DNA of 64,000 bases from Gammaproteobacteria bacterium UBA2679 (GTDB taxonomy: Bacteria; Pseudomonadota; Gammaproteobacteria; Pseudomonadales; Oleiphilaceae). The DNA lies in the NCBI GenBank assembly GCA_002354735.1, contig DEMD01000015.1:395304-459303 (forward strand), given 5' to 3'. The notes under the pieces are model-generated. The model had not been told where the DNA came from and did no database searches. It worked only from the letters and a program-made list of their open reading frames with translations. The position numbers and the translations under genes are program-made. Positions 45,056-53,753 of the stretch are shown piece after piece. Position 1 is the first letter of the stretch. Each line of letters opens with the position of its first letter.

Positions 45056-45079
45056 AATGTTATGATGCTTTATAACATT
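45056..45079. promoter_or_regulatory. Zur-box-like palindrome upstream of zrgA
   Basis: AATGTTAT (45056-45063) and ATAACATT (45072-45079) are perfect inverted half-sites of the Zur consensus. The spacer is about five bases longer than in the standard 19-bp box, and weaker overlapping matches exist within. It lies 37 bp before the zrgA start. The half-sites are unmistakable, but the spacing is unusual. Confidence 0.65.
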
Positions 45080-45116
45080 AGTGTACGCTAGCATTTTGCT
45101 TTCTCAGGAGACAGAA

Positions 45117-45809
45117 ATGTTCAAACAGAATCGATTGAAGTCAGCACTTTCGGTAGTGCTGGCATCGGGCAGCCTGATCCTGGCTGCACCGGCCATGGCG
45201 GAGTCAAAGCATCATGACGACGAACATCGCCAGCACGGCAAGCATGAGCATGGCGCCGCCAGCATGAACATTGCGCTGGACGGCAAGCAGCTTGTTGTCG
45301 AGCTCGATTCACCCGCCATGAATATCCTGGGTTTCGAGCACGCTGCAGACACGCCGGAGGACAAGGCCGTGGCAGCCGACATGTGGAAGCGACTCCAGCA
45401 TCCGAATGGGGTGGTGAGCCTTGATGGGGGTGACTGTACGGTTGCGGAGTCAAAGGTTGAAATGCCTCAGTTCGACGAGGCCGATCCAGAGGAGCAGCAC
45501 GCGCTGCTGGATAGTGATCACAAGAGTGATAAAGAGCTGAAGCACGAGGCAAAGCACAAGGACGAGCATCATGATGACGATGAGCACCATGCTGATCATC
45601 ATGAGAAGAAGCACAAGGCGGATACCCACTCCGATATCAAGGCGAACTATGCATTCGAGTGTGCGAACCCTGAGGCGCTCAAGTCAATTCAGGTCAAGGT
45701 GTTCGACACCTTCCCCAACTTCGAGGCAGTCGAGACGCAATGGATCATCAACGGCCGCCAGGGCAGTAAGCATCTCAGGGCGGGAGAGAGTACGATCGCT
45801 GTAAAATGA
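45117..45809 (+). CDS. zrgA: His-rich ZrgA/DUF2796 zinc-binding protein
   Basis: This 230-residue protein starts at ATG 45117 with CAGGAG six bases upstream. A signal peptide ends near APAMAES (about residue 25). The mature protein has a His/Asp cluster directly after (KHHDDEHRQHGKHEHGA). The DUF2796 core (LVVELDSPAMNILGFEHA, FECANPEALKSIQVKVFDTFPNFEAVETQWI) is interrupted by a second, longer His/Asp/Lys-rich loop at ~145-180. Such loops bind zinc. DUF2796 proteins are the periplasmic component of the Vibrio zrg zinc-uptake system. A Zur-like palindrome precedes it. Confidence 0.9.
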   Translation: MFKQNRLKSALSVVLASGSLILAAPAMAESKHHDDEHRQHGKHEHGAASMNIALDGKQLVVELDSPAMNILGFEHAADTPEDKAVAADMWKRLQHPNGVVSLDGGDCTVAESKVEMPQFDEADPEEQHALLDSDHKSDKELKHEAKHKDEHHDDDEHHADHHEKKHKADTHSDIKANYAFECANPEALKSIQVKVFDTFPNFEAVETQWIINGRQGSKHLRAGESTIAVK

Positions 45810-45830
45810 GCTGGATGGGTCGGGGGAAGG

Positions 45831-45855
45831 ACGGGGAGGCGCTGGTCCTCCCCGT
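45831..45855. terminator. Hairpin between convergent zrgA and DUF3299 genes
   Basis: ACGGGGAGG (45831-45839) pairs perfectly with CCTCCCCGT (45847-45855) around a seven-base loop, in the 54-bp gap between two converging genes. There is no T-run, but position and stem suit a shared terminator. Confidence 0.6.
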
Positions 45856-45863
45856 GTGAGCAC

Positions 45864-46541
45864 TTACTCAGCCGGTTCTTCGACGGGCTCTTCGATAGGC
45901 TCTTCAGTGTACGGAATGATGTTGGCCACTTTTATCGTGTAGGTGGAGGTGGCGATGTCATTCGTGACGAGTGAGGTCTCCATGGTGCCTTCCAGCCAGA
46001 AGGCGTCGTACAGCGATTCCAGCTTGAAGCCCTTCGGGAAGGTCGCGTAGATGATCTGGTTAGGCGGAGGTGGCGGCGTGTGGATACAGGCGCCGAAATA
46101 TGGGACCAGGAAGAAGGTCGTGACGGTCTGATCGTCAGTCGATTCGATTGGGACGATGAAGCCCGGTACTTTCACCTTCGCACCGTCGAACTCCTTCTTG
46201 AACTTCGATGACTTCAGGGCCGCCTGATAACGCTGCGCCTTCAGCTCCTCTTCAGTGAGCTTGGGTGCATCCTTGTCAGCGTTTTCGGCGCCAGCAATCG
46301 GACTCGACTTAGGCTGCTCGAGCTTATCCATGGTGTCGGCTTCCGAACCATCAGGGATATTCATGATCCATTCCGGAGGATTCATCAGCGCCTCGAGATC
46401 ATCTTCGGGAATCAGCTCGATCCATTCGATCATTCTGTATTCAGGATCGCCTTTGGCGGCAAGCGCGGGGCCCATCTGCACGAGACCAAGCAGGAGAAGC
46501 AGACAGACCGTCTGCAGACTGAATTTTTTTGCTCTGTTCAT
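45864..46541 (-). CDS. DUF3299 family secreted protein in the zinc locus
   Basis: This 225-residue protein (ATG 46541 preferred; ATG 46553 possible) has a signal peptide ending near GPALAAKG (about residue 30). The DUF3299 core is GFIVPIESTDDQTVTTFFLVPYFGACIHTPPPPPNQ (about residues 125-160), with the conserved CxHxPPPPPNQ, followed by a beta-rich tail ending in a Glu/Pro repeat. The function is unknown; the Cys/His motif could bind metal. It is divergent from the LolD/FtsX-type ABC genes across a Zur-box-like site, so zinc control is likely. Confidence 0.85.
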   Translation of the reverse strand: MNRAKKFSLQTVCLLLLLGLVQMGPALAAKGDPEYRMIEWIELIPEDDLEALMNPPEWIMNIPDGSEADTMDKLEQPKSSPIAGAENADKDAPKLTEEELKAQRYQAALKSSKFKKEFDGAKVKVPGFIVPIESTDDQTVTTFFLVPYFGACIHTPPPPPNQIIYATFPKGFKLESLYDAFWLEGTMETSLVTNDIATSTYTIKVANIIPYTEEPIEEPVEEPAE

Positions 46542-46566
46542 GTAGGAATCCATGCGGTTAACAGCT

Positions 46567-46585
46567 TATGATATATTGCAACATT
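46567..46585. promoter_or_regulatory. Zur-box-like site between DUF3299 and ABC genes
   Basis: TATGATATATTGCAACATT matches the Zur consensus at 14 of 18 defined positions, including a perfect right half-core (AACATT). It sits 26 bp before the DUF3299 start and 20 bp before the ATPase start, so one site could control both directions. Confidence 0.62.
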
Positions 46586-46604
46586 CTAGGCGAGGGCTAC
46601 AGGC

Positions 46605-47309
46605 TTGGCTATTGAAATCTCCAACCTTACTTTTTCGTATACCCGCTCAGAAGCGCAAAGTGTGCTCAGTATACCGGCCTGGACGGTCGAAGAGGGCGAA
46701 CACGTCTTCCTTTACGGCCCTTCAGGCTCAGGGAAATCAACCTTGCTCAATATCCTGGCTGGCATATTGCAGCCGACGCAGGGCGAAGTGCGCCTGCTCG
46801 ACGAAGCCTTTAGTAGCTTGTCGGCGCGCAGGCGCGATGAGTTTCGCGCGCGGCATATTGGCGTCGTATTCCAGCAGTTCAATCTTGTTCCCTACCTGAG
46901 CGTACTCGACAACATCCTGCTGGCGGCCCACTTTGGCGAGCGCAAGACAGCATCCGGCAAACGAACCTCGGCTGACGTTCAGGGCCGCGCAGAGAACCTG
47001 CTGGCGCGGCTCGCACTGAGTACCTCGTTATTGCATCAACGGGCCGACGCGCTGAGCGTTGGTCAGCAACAGCGTGTTGCGATCGTCCGCGCGCTTATCA
47101 ATGATCCGGAGCTTGTCATTGCCGATGAGCCGACCTCTGCGCTCGACAGCGACGCCCGTGATCAATTCATCGACCTGCTGCTCGAGTGCATGGGTGAGGG
47201 CCGCCGGACCTTGGTGTTCGTTAGTCATGAGCGCTCGCTGGCCGCACACTTTTCGGCCTCGGTCGATCTTCAGTCACTGAACCAGAAGGCGCACATCAAT
47301 GCTGCTTAA
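46605..47309 (+). CDS. ABC ATPase, LolD/MacB type, in the zinc locus
   Basis: This 234-residue ATPase is read from TTG 46605 with GAGGG eight bases upstream. It has Walker A YGPSGSGKSTLLNILAG, the Q-loop GVVFQQFNLVPYLSVLDNI typical of LolD/MacB ATPases, signature LSVGQQQRVAIVRALI, Walker B LVIADEPTSALD and switch SHERS. It pairs with the FtsX-type permease that overlaps it by 11 bases. LolD/MacB-type machines usually work on the periplasmic side by mechanotransmission rather than import, so how it serves zinc is open. Confidence 0.9.
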   Translation: MAIEISNLTFSYTRSEAQSVLSIPAWTVEEGEHVFLYGPSGSGKSTLLNILAGILQPTQGEVRLLDEAFSSLSARRRDEFRARHIGVVFQQFNLVPYLSVLDNILLAAHFGERKTASGKRTSADVQGRAENLLARLALSTSLLHQRADALSVGQQQRVAIVRALINDPELVIADEPTSALDSDARDQFIDLLLECMGEGRRTLVFVSHERSLAAHFSASVDLQSLNQKAHINAA

Positions 47310-48555
47310 AGTCGCCCTCAAGAGCCTGTTGAACAGAAAGGCCACAGCCATCCTCACTGTGCTGTCCATCCTCGTGAGTGGCTTCGTCATCTTCGGCGTC
47401 GAGCATATCCGCCAGGAAGCCAAGTCCAGCTTCAGCCGCACCGTTTCCGGTACGGACCTTATCGTCGGCGCCCGCACCGGGCAGCTTAATCTGCTGCTGT
47501 ACTCGGTATTCCGCATCGGCAATGCCACCAACAATATTTCCTGGGAGTCATATCAGGAGCTTGCAGATCGGCCGCAAGTCGCCTGGACCATCCCGCTGTC
47601 GCTCGGTGATTCTCACAAGGGCTATCGGGTGCTGGGAACGACGCAGGACTACTACGAACATTTTCGCTTCGGCCGACAGCAGCCACTGGAGCTCGCTGAG
47701 GGTGAGTCGCAGATGGATGTGTTTGGTGCGGTGCTCGGCGCGGAGGTAGCCAGCAAGCTGGGCTATGAGATCGGCGACCCCATCGTGCTCGCCCATGGCA
47801 CAGGCAAGGTCAGCTTCAGCAATCATACCGACAAGCCTTTCAAGGTGATTGGCATACTCGAACCTACAGGTACGCCGGTAGATCAGACGGTACATGTCAG
47901 TCTCAAAGGCATCGAAGCCATCCACATCGACTGGCGCAATGGTGTAAAAATGCCGGGTCCTGGCATTTCGGCCAAGGCAGTTGCAGAGCGCGATCTCACG
48001 CCAAAGGCCGTCACCGCCTTCATGGTGGGCCTCAATTCGAAGATTGCCACCTTCGGCTTTCAGCGGGAGGTGAACGATTACCGACAGGAACCACTGATGG
48101 CTATTCTGCCGGGTGTCGCGCTGTCGGAGCTCTGGCAGATGATGGGTGCGCTGGAAAATATACTCATGGTGATCTCGGGCCTGGTCCTGGTCGCGTCACT
48201 GCTTGGCATGTGTACGATGCTGCTGGCATCGATGCGCGAACGTCAGCGTGAGTTGGCAGTCATCCGGGCCGTGGGGGCGCATCCGTCCTTCGTTTTTCTG
48301 ATGATCGAAATTGAAGCGCTGATGCTCACAGCTGCGGGTATCGCCGGTGCAATCACTGCGCTGTGGCTCACGCTGGTATCAGCACAGGATCTATTCAGCG
48401 AGCGCTATGGGCTCTTCATCGATGTGGACTTCATGTCCACCCGCGTGTTGATTATTATCGGCATCATGCTGGGGGCAACCGCCATACTCGCGCTGATACC
48501 GGGCCTCAGTGCCTACAGGGCCTCACTCAATCAGGGGCTGGTCGTCAAGACATGA
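47299..48555 (+). CDS. FtsX/MacB-type ABC permease in the zinc locus
   Basis: This 418-residue permease has TM1 at ~15-35, a periplasmic MacB-PCD-like domain (~40-270) and three C-terminal TM helices (~285-310, 335-360, 380-405). The FtsX signature is seen in LLASMRERQRELAVIRAVGAHPSFVFLMIEIEALML, about residues 310-345. It overlaps the ATPase gene. With DUF2796 and DUF3299 neighbours it resembles the permease of the Vibrio zrgABCDE locus, as far as I recall that locus. Confidence 0.88.
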   Translation: MLLKVALKSLLNRKATAILTVLSILVSGFVIFGVEHIRQEAKSSFSRTVSGTDLIVGARTGQLNLLLYSVFRIGNATNNISWESYQELADRPQVAWTIPLSLGDSHKGYRVLGTTQDYYEHFRFGRQQPLELAEGESQMDVFGAVLGAEVASKLGYEIGDPIVLAHGTGKVSFSNHTDKPFKVIGILEPTGTPVDQTVHVSLKGIEAIHIDWRNGVKMPGPGISAKAVAERDLTPKAVTAFMVGLNSKIATFGFQREVNDYRQEPLMAILPGVALSELWQMMGALENILMVISGLVLVASLLGMCTMLLASMRERQRELAVIRAVGAHPSFVFLMIEIEALMLTAAGIAGAITALWLTLVSAQDLFSERYGLFIDVDFMSTRVLIIIGIMLGATAILALIPGLSAYRASLNQGLVVKT

Positions 48556-48577
48556 ACCTAACCGTCGGAGCGACATC

Positions 48578-49051
48578 ATGAAGCGCAATATCGCCAGAGC
48601 CATCGACTCAGCGGAAGCGTCGTGCAACCGAGCGGGCGTGCGGCTCACGGAGAAACGCAAGAACGTGCTGAAGACACTGCTCAGTGCAGGCGGGGCACTC
48701 TCGGCCTACGACATCGTGGACGTGTACAAGGCCGAGTTCAATGAATCCATCCCAGTCATGTCCGTGTACCGCATGCTGGATGTGCTGGCCCAGGAGAACC
48801 TGGTGCACAAGTTGGCGACGGTGAACAAGTATGTCGCCTGTTCGCATATCAGCTGCGACCACAGTCATGAGATTCCTCAGTTTCTCATCTGTGACAACTG
48901 CGAAACCGTGCGTGAGCTGGGCGTTCGGAAGGAGATTATCGAGGCGCTCAACGACAGCGTCTCAAAAGCAGGCTTCACGCTTACGAGCCAGCAAATGGAG
49001 CTGCACGGCCGCTGCGACGACTGTCTGCAGGTAGTGGATCACCATGCCTGA
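48578..49051 (+). CDS. zur: Zinc uptake regulator, Fur family
   Basis: This 157-residue protein starts at ATG 48578 (MKRNIARAIDSAEASC) with CGGAG upstream. The winged helix is GVRLTEKRKNVLKTLLSAGGALSAYDIVDVY with recognition VMSVYRMLDVL. The metal sites are CSHISCDHSHEIPQFLICDNC and ELHGRCDDC, giving the two CxxC pairs of the structural zinc and His ligands for the sensory one. It follows the ABC permease by 22 bp. Its location within the locus that carries three Zur boxes implies autoregulation. Confidence 0.92.
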   Translation: MKRNIARAIDSAEASCNRAGVRLTEKRKNVLKTLLSAGGALSAYDIVDVYKAEFNESIPVMSVYRMLDVLAQENLVHKLATVNKYVACSHISCDHSHEIPQFLICDNCETVRELGVRKEIIEALNDSVSKAGFTLTSQQMELHGRCDDCLQVVDHHA

Positions 49052-50078
49052 GCTTCGGGCCATCCCTACCAATGTCATCACCGGCTTCCTCGGTGTGGGC
49101 AAGACGACCGCGATTCTGCATCTGCTGAAAAACCGCCCGCAGGGTGAACGCTGGGCCGTGCTGGTGAACGAGTTCGGTAAAGTCGGCATCGACGGCGCTC
49201 TGCTCAACAGCCATGGTAGCAAGACTGAAGCTGGTGTGGCCGGCGAGATCTTCGTTCGTGAGGTGCCTGGCGGCTGCATGTGCTGCACCAACGGGCTTCC
49301 CATGCAGGTGGCACTCAACCAGCTCATCATGAAAGCGCGGCCCGACCGCCTGCTGATCGAGCCGACCGGGCTTGGCCATCCGGCCGAAATTATCGAGGTG
49401 ATCACCGGTCCTCACTACCGCCAGGTTCTGGCGCTTCAGGCCGTGATCACACTGGTGGATGCGCGAACTATTCATGACTCACGCTATACCGGCAGTGATA
49501 CCTTCAATCAGCAGATCGAGGTGGCGGATATTATCGTGGCGAGCAAGGCCGACCTGGCCAGTTTTGAAGACATCACTGCGCTGCAGCACTACCTCGATGA
49601 GCAATACGCGCAGGCTGGCACCGTCCACATGATTACTAATGGACAGCTCGATCAGGACTGGCTCAAGCAGCCTCACAAAGGCGCTGCAGTGGCTGCTGGT
49701 GAGCACGATGCAGGCGGCGAGAGTGCTCACCAGCATGCCATTGTCGATACTCTGCAGCCGGCGCCTGAAGGTAGGGAATTCGTGCGCTTCGACAACGCCA
49801 AAGATGGCTTCAGAAGCCTTGGCTGGCTGTTCGGGCCAGACACTGTATTCGATCAGGATGCGCTGGTGGTATGGCTGTCAGGGCTCGACGGCGTGCGTTT
49901 CAAGGGCGTGTTCATCACCAACGATGGCATCTTTGCCTACAACTTTGCGGGGGACGGGCTATCCCGTTTCGAACTCGATGAGGCGGTGGACAGCCGCGTC
50001 GAAATCATCGCTGAAGCCGAAACCAGTGGGCTCGAGACGCTTGAACCTCAATTGCTAGCCTGTCGGCTGACGGGCTGA
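49044..50078 (+). CDS. Second COG0523 GTPase (CobW/YjiA-type)
   Basis: This 344-residue GTPase has Walker A TGFLGVGKTTAILHLL, CxCC in VPGGCMCCTNGLPM, the guanine site VASKADLA and a CobW_C-type end. A His-bearing linker (EHDAGGESAHQHAIV) lies near residue 225-240. The start overlaps zur by eight bases, so it is translated with the regulator. It is divergent in sequence from the zigA copy, so the two may have different client proteins. Confidence 0.88.
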   Translation: MPELRAIPTNVITGFLGVGKTTAILHLLKNRPQGERWAVLVNEFGKVGIDGALLNSHGSKTEAGVAGEIFVREVPGGCMCCTNGLPMQVALNQLIMKARPDRLLIEPTGLGHPAEIIEVITGPHYRQVLALQAVITLVDARTIHDSRYTGSDTFNQQIEVADIIVASKADLASFEDITALQHYLDEQYAQAGTVHMITNGQLDQDWLKQPHKGAAVAAGEHDAGGESAHQHAIVDTLQPAPEGREFVRFDNAKDGFRSLGWLFGPDTVFDQDALVVWLSGLDGVRFKGVFITNDGIFAYNFAGDGLSRFELDEAVDSRVEIIAEAETSGLETLEPQLLACRLTG

Positions 50079-50116
50079 CCGTCAGCCGCGGGCGGGTCGG
50101 GGCAGGGTGGTGCTGA

Positions 50117-51287
50117 TCAGGAGCGGCTCCCGAGATAGATATCTTCGATAGCTTGACTGATCTGCTCACGATCCACATCCGATCGGTTGCAGAAAATGAA
50201 GTAGGCGAAATCCTCACGGAGGTAACGCTTGTAGATCGAGCGATACGCTGCCCATGAGCCTCTGTGGTATACGCTGGGGCCATAGGTGTCGTTATCCTTG
50301 ACGTAGAGCCCGAACGCGTAGCCCGCGCCGTCCGGCTTGTCGTTTTCGAGATCAGCCTGCCGGGAAACCAGCAGGTCGCGAAAGGCTTGCGGGTCAGGCC
50401 CAATAGTTGGCTTGCGGAACTGCTCGTCCCAGAGCAGGAACTCGTTCAGCGAGGTCACAAGCGCATTGGCGCCTACCCAGTCGAGATTCGTCTCGCTGCG
50501 TTCGAATGCACTACCATCCGGGCTTTTCTCAAGTGGTGAATAAGCCGTTGCGCGATCCGGAATGACTTCATCGGCGTTATCACTGATGAAACTGCGACGC
50601 ATGCCCGCAGGGACCAGCAGTTTGCGGGCTATACTGCCTCAGCGGCTCATCCGTAACGCGTTCGATCACTCGGCCCAGCCAGAAATAGCTCATGTTGCTG
50701 TAGGTGAAACGCTCACCTGGATCGGACATGGGTGCCGTCAGTCTACTCAGCTCATAAAGTTCGTCCGGCGTCAGGTAATCACCAGTGCCAAACGTCACTG
50801 GTTCACCTGTGATGCCCTTTACATGGGGCTGAAGGCTCTCTTCGAAACCAGCGAATCCTGCGGTGTGGGTGAGGAAAAATCGTAGTGGGATTTGCCGCGT
50901 TCGGGGGTGAAGATTTGGCAGGTAGCGCCCGATGGGCGCATCGAGATCGACCAGACCATCCTCAGCGGCCAGTGCCAGCGCAGCCGCCGTAAACTGCTTG
51001 GACAGCGAAGCCACTCTGAACATCGAGTCAGCATTCAGGGGAACACTATGGTCGAGACTGGCATGGCCATAGGCTGCTTTGTGGACCACCTTGCCTTCAT
51101 CCACCACTGCAACCGCACAGCCGGGCTGCCTGCCCTGGGTATAGGCATCGAACAGGACATTGACCTGGCGTGACTCCTGACTAAAGCCGGGGCTGCTATC
51201 GACTACCGAGGGGCTTTCCTGAGTCGACCCGCAGCCGGCCAGCGTGAGTGCGAAACTACAGATAAGCGGGAGAAACCGTAATCGCAT
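50117..51287 (-). pseudogene. Beta-lactamase-family serine hydrolase, frameshifted
   Basis: The N-terminal part (ATG 51287, MRLRFLPLICSF) is a lipoprotein with lipobox LAGC. Its penicillin-binding-like core has FRVASLSKQFTAAALALA (SxxK), YSNMSYFWLGRVIE (YxN) and ALDAPIGRYLPNL-type spacing. The reading frame breaks at about 50630; the C-terminal part continues in another frame from IARKLLVPAGMRRSFI to 50117, including VYHRGSWAAYRS (HxG). The join CAG-TAT-A-GCC implies loss of one TA from a TATATA run. It is either a recent pseudogene or a sequencing error. TAATG joins it to the upstream EAL gene. Confidence 0.85.
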
Positions 51288-53575
51288 TAACGTGAGACAT
51301 CCATAACCGTAAGGGCCCGCTCGAATTCGGCAGCCGGCAAAGGCCGACCGTATAGAAAGCCCTGAAAGCCACCACAACCCATGCTGAGGAGCATCGCTCT
51401 GTTGGCATCGCTTTCGACCCCTTCCGCTATCACCCGGATACCCATACTGTCTCCCAAGGCTATGATGGTACGGGCAATCATGACATCACTAGCCTCGTCG
51501 CGCATCTCCTGAATAAAGCTACGGTCGATCTTGAGCTGTTCAATCGGAAGCGTCTTCAGGTACTCCAGCGAAGACTGACCTTTTCCAAAATGGTCCAGGG
51601 AGAACATGACCCCACGGGCTTCCAGGGCCTGCATCTTCGCCAGGGAACTGTCGCATACATGCAGCAGCATAGTCTCTGATAGTTCTAGCTTGAGACGGTC
51701 CGGTCTGGCACCGGTCGCGTCTAGAATTTCACCGACGGTATCAGCGAAATCAGGGTGGTGGAACTGTTGGGGTGAGATATTGACGGCCATTGTCAGATGC
51801 GCCAGTTCCGGGCGTGCTGCCCACATGGCCAACTGCTCACACGCCGTTTGCAGAACCCATTGGCCCAGGGGCAGGCTCAGCTGGCATTCTTCCGCCAGGT
51901 GCAGGAAGTCTGCTGGCAGCATCAGCCCCTTTGCCGGATGGCGCCAGCGCAGGAGCGCTTCAGCACCATCGGGCTCATTGTCGGTATCGACCTGAACCTG
52001 GTAGTACAGCACGAGATCATGGTCGCGAAGGGCCTGGCGGAGGTGGCTCCCCATTTCAGCCCGTGCCTTCACTGCTGTATCCATGGCAGGATCAAAAAAT
52101 ACGATGGTGTTGCCACCAAGCGCCTTGGCCCGATACATCGACATGTCTGCCTGCTTGAGCAATTGATCGACCGGCCAATCCTCATCGAAGAACAATGTGA
52201 CCCCTATGCTCGAGCTGCACTGGTGACGGATATCTGCTTTGTCACCAAGCCTGAAGGGCTCATGCAGCTGCTGTCCGATCTTTTCCGCCAGCTTTTCGGT
52301 GAGTGCCGCCGCAGCACGCTTCCTTGGCCCCAGGCTCTCGAGGATCACCACAAACTCATCGCCACCCCAGCGTGAGATGGTATCGCTGTCACGAACGCAC
52401 TGTCTGATGCGCCTGGCGGCTTCCTGCAGCAGCATGTCGCCAACATAGTGGCCGGCTGAATCGTTCAGCTGCTTGAAATTGTCCAGATCGATGAACAATA
52501 GCGCGCCATAACTTTCCAATCGCTTGCCAGCCTGCCGCGCGTGCTCCAGGCGGTCTCTGAGCAGCCGCCTGTTGGGCAGCCGCGTGAGGGCGTCGTAAAA
52601 AGCCAGCGTGTTGATCTGTTGTTCCAGCTGCTTTCGAGCAGTGATGTCGCGGATCATGCACAGAAACTGACTACGGCGCCCGCGACGAAAATCCGAGAAG
52701 ACGAATTCAACGTCGATTGCGCTGCGATCCTTCTTGCACGCCCGCGTCTCCTGCCGGAAGCCAACAATGTCGCTGATCCAGGCGCTACCGGGAACCCGTT
52801 GCTGAGTCTGCCCAGGCTCCTGCAGCGGACGAAAGGGGAAATCAGGCATAAGGGCCTTGAGATCTTTACCAAGAAGCTCATGGCGCGTAAAACCAAACAT
52901 GTCTACGGCGGCGCGATTCAGCGACTCAATTTTGCCTGCCGGATCGACGAGAATCATGCTGTCAATGATCTGATCGAGAATGGTCTGAACTCTTTCACTT
53001 TCGCTTTCCAGCGATGTCTTGCGCCAGCGCGCAGTCAATCCCGACCGACGATCGACCGGCGCACGCCGTACCCGCTTGATTTCTTTGGCAGCGGATACGG
53101 CTATCTCATCCTCGACACTGTTGGCGAAATCCCTCAGCGCCCATCGCTCCTCGACTGACAGCCTTCGCGGCGCAGAGTCGAAGAGACAGAAGGTTCCAAG
53201 CTTGTTACCAGAGGTGGAGGTAATTGAGGCTGCTGCATAGAAACGTATGAAAGGAGGACCGACAACCAAAGGATTGTCGAAAAAGCGCTCATCTTCGAGG
53301 GTGTCGACGACTTCGAAAATATCATCGGTAAGAATGGCGTGGCCGCAGAAGGTGATATCGCGGTCGGTTTCACACACTGCCATCCCCTGCCTGGACTTTG
53401 ACCAGGCCCGATCGGCATCGAGCAGTGAAATGAGCACTGTTTCGACGCCGAAGAGTTGTTTCGCAAGTCGGGTCAGGCGGTCGAAGCGTTCCTCGCTGGG
53501 CGAGTCCAGCAGTCCTGAGGCCCGCAGGGCCGCAAGCCGTTGTTGTTCATCATCAGGTTTTGCGGGCTTCTGCAT
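51287..53575 (-). CDS. GAF-PAS-GGDEF-EAL protein, copy 1
   Basis: This 762-residue cytoplasmic protein starts at ATG 53575 by analogy with its tandem paralogue and a GGGAG nine bases upstream; ATG 53617 is possible. The domains are GAF (~25-165), PAS (~200-325), GGDEF (~330-495) and EAL (~510-755). The cyclase motif is RWGGDEF with RDSD as the RxxD inhibitory site. The EAL motif is EALLRW, with NISPQQF, ELSETML and AEGVES kept, but the DDFG motif reads LDHFGKG, so phosphodiesterase activity may be weak. Confidence 0.93.
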   Translation of the reverse strand: MQKPAKPDDEQQRLAALRASGLLDSPSEERFDRLTRLAKQLFGVETVLISLLDADRAWSKSRQGMAVCETDRDITFCGHAILTDDIFEVVDTLEDERFFDNPLVVGPPFIRFYAAASITSTSGNKLGTFCLFDSAPRRLSVEERWALRDFANSVEDEIAVSAAKEIKRVRRAPVDRRSGLTARWRKTSLESESERVQTILDQIIDSMILVDPAGKIESLNRAAVDMFGFTRHELLGKDLKALMPDFPFRPLQEPGQTQQRVPGSAWISDIVGFRQETRACKKDRSAIDVEFVFSDFRRGRRSQFLCMIRDITARKQLEQQINTLAFYDALTRLPNRRLLRDRLEHARQAGKRLESYGALLFIDLDNFKQLNDSAGHYVGDMLLQEAARRIRQCVRDSDTISRWGGDEFVVILESLGPRKRAAAALTEKLAEKIGQQLHEPFRLGDKADIRHQCSSSIGVTLFFDEDWPVDQLLKQADMSMYRAKALGGNTIVFFDPAMDTAVKARAEMGSHLRQALRDHDLVLYYQVQVDTDNEPDGAEALLRWRHPAKGLMLPADFLHLAEECQLSLPLGQWVLQTACEQLAMWAARPELAHLTMAVNISPQQFHHPDFADTVGEILDATGARPDRLKLELSETMLLHVCDSSLAKMQALEARGVMFSLDHFGKGQSSLEYLKTLPIEQLKIDRSFIQEMRDEASDVMIARTIIALGDSMGIRVIAEGVESDANRAMLLSMGCGGFQGFLYGRPLPAAEFERALTVMDVSR

Positions 53576-53753
53576 ACGACCGGGCTCCCGGCCCTCGATT
53601 TCGTTGACTGGTTCCATAGCCTCTCGAGAGATACTTTTCGCAAGGCTGTGGGCATTGACCGAAATCGATCTGGCCGCCCGCGATTATAGAGGGCACAGCC
53701 TTGGCTTGGCTATCAACCAATTCAATGGCTTAGTTGATAAATCACTGATGAAA

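Noticed and set aside
50580..50660. Programmed frameshift in the beta-lactamase-family gene
   Set aside because: No slippery heptamer or downstream structure stands out; loss of a TA unit explains the join more simply.
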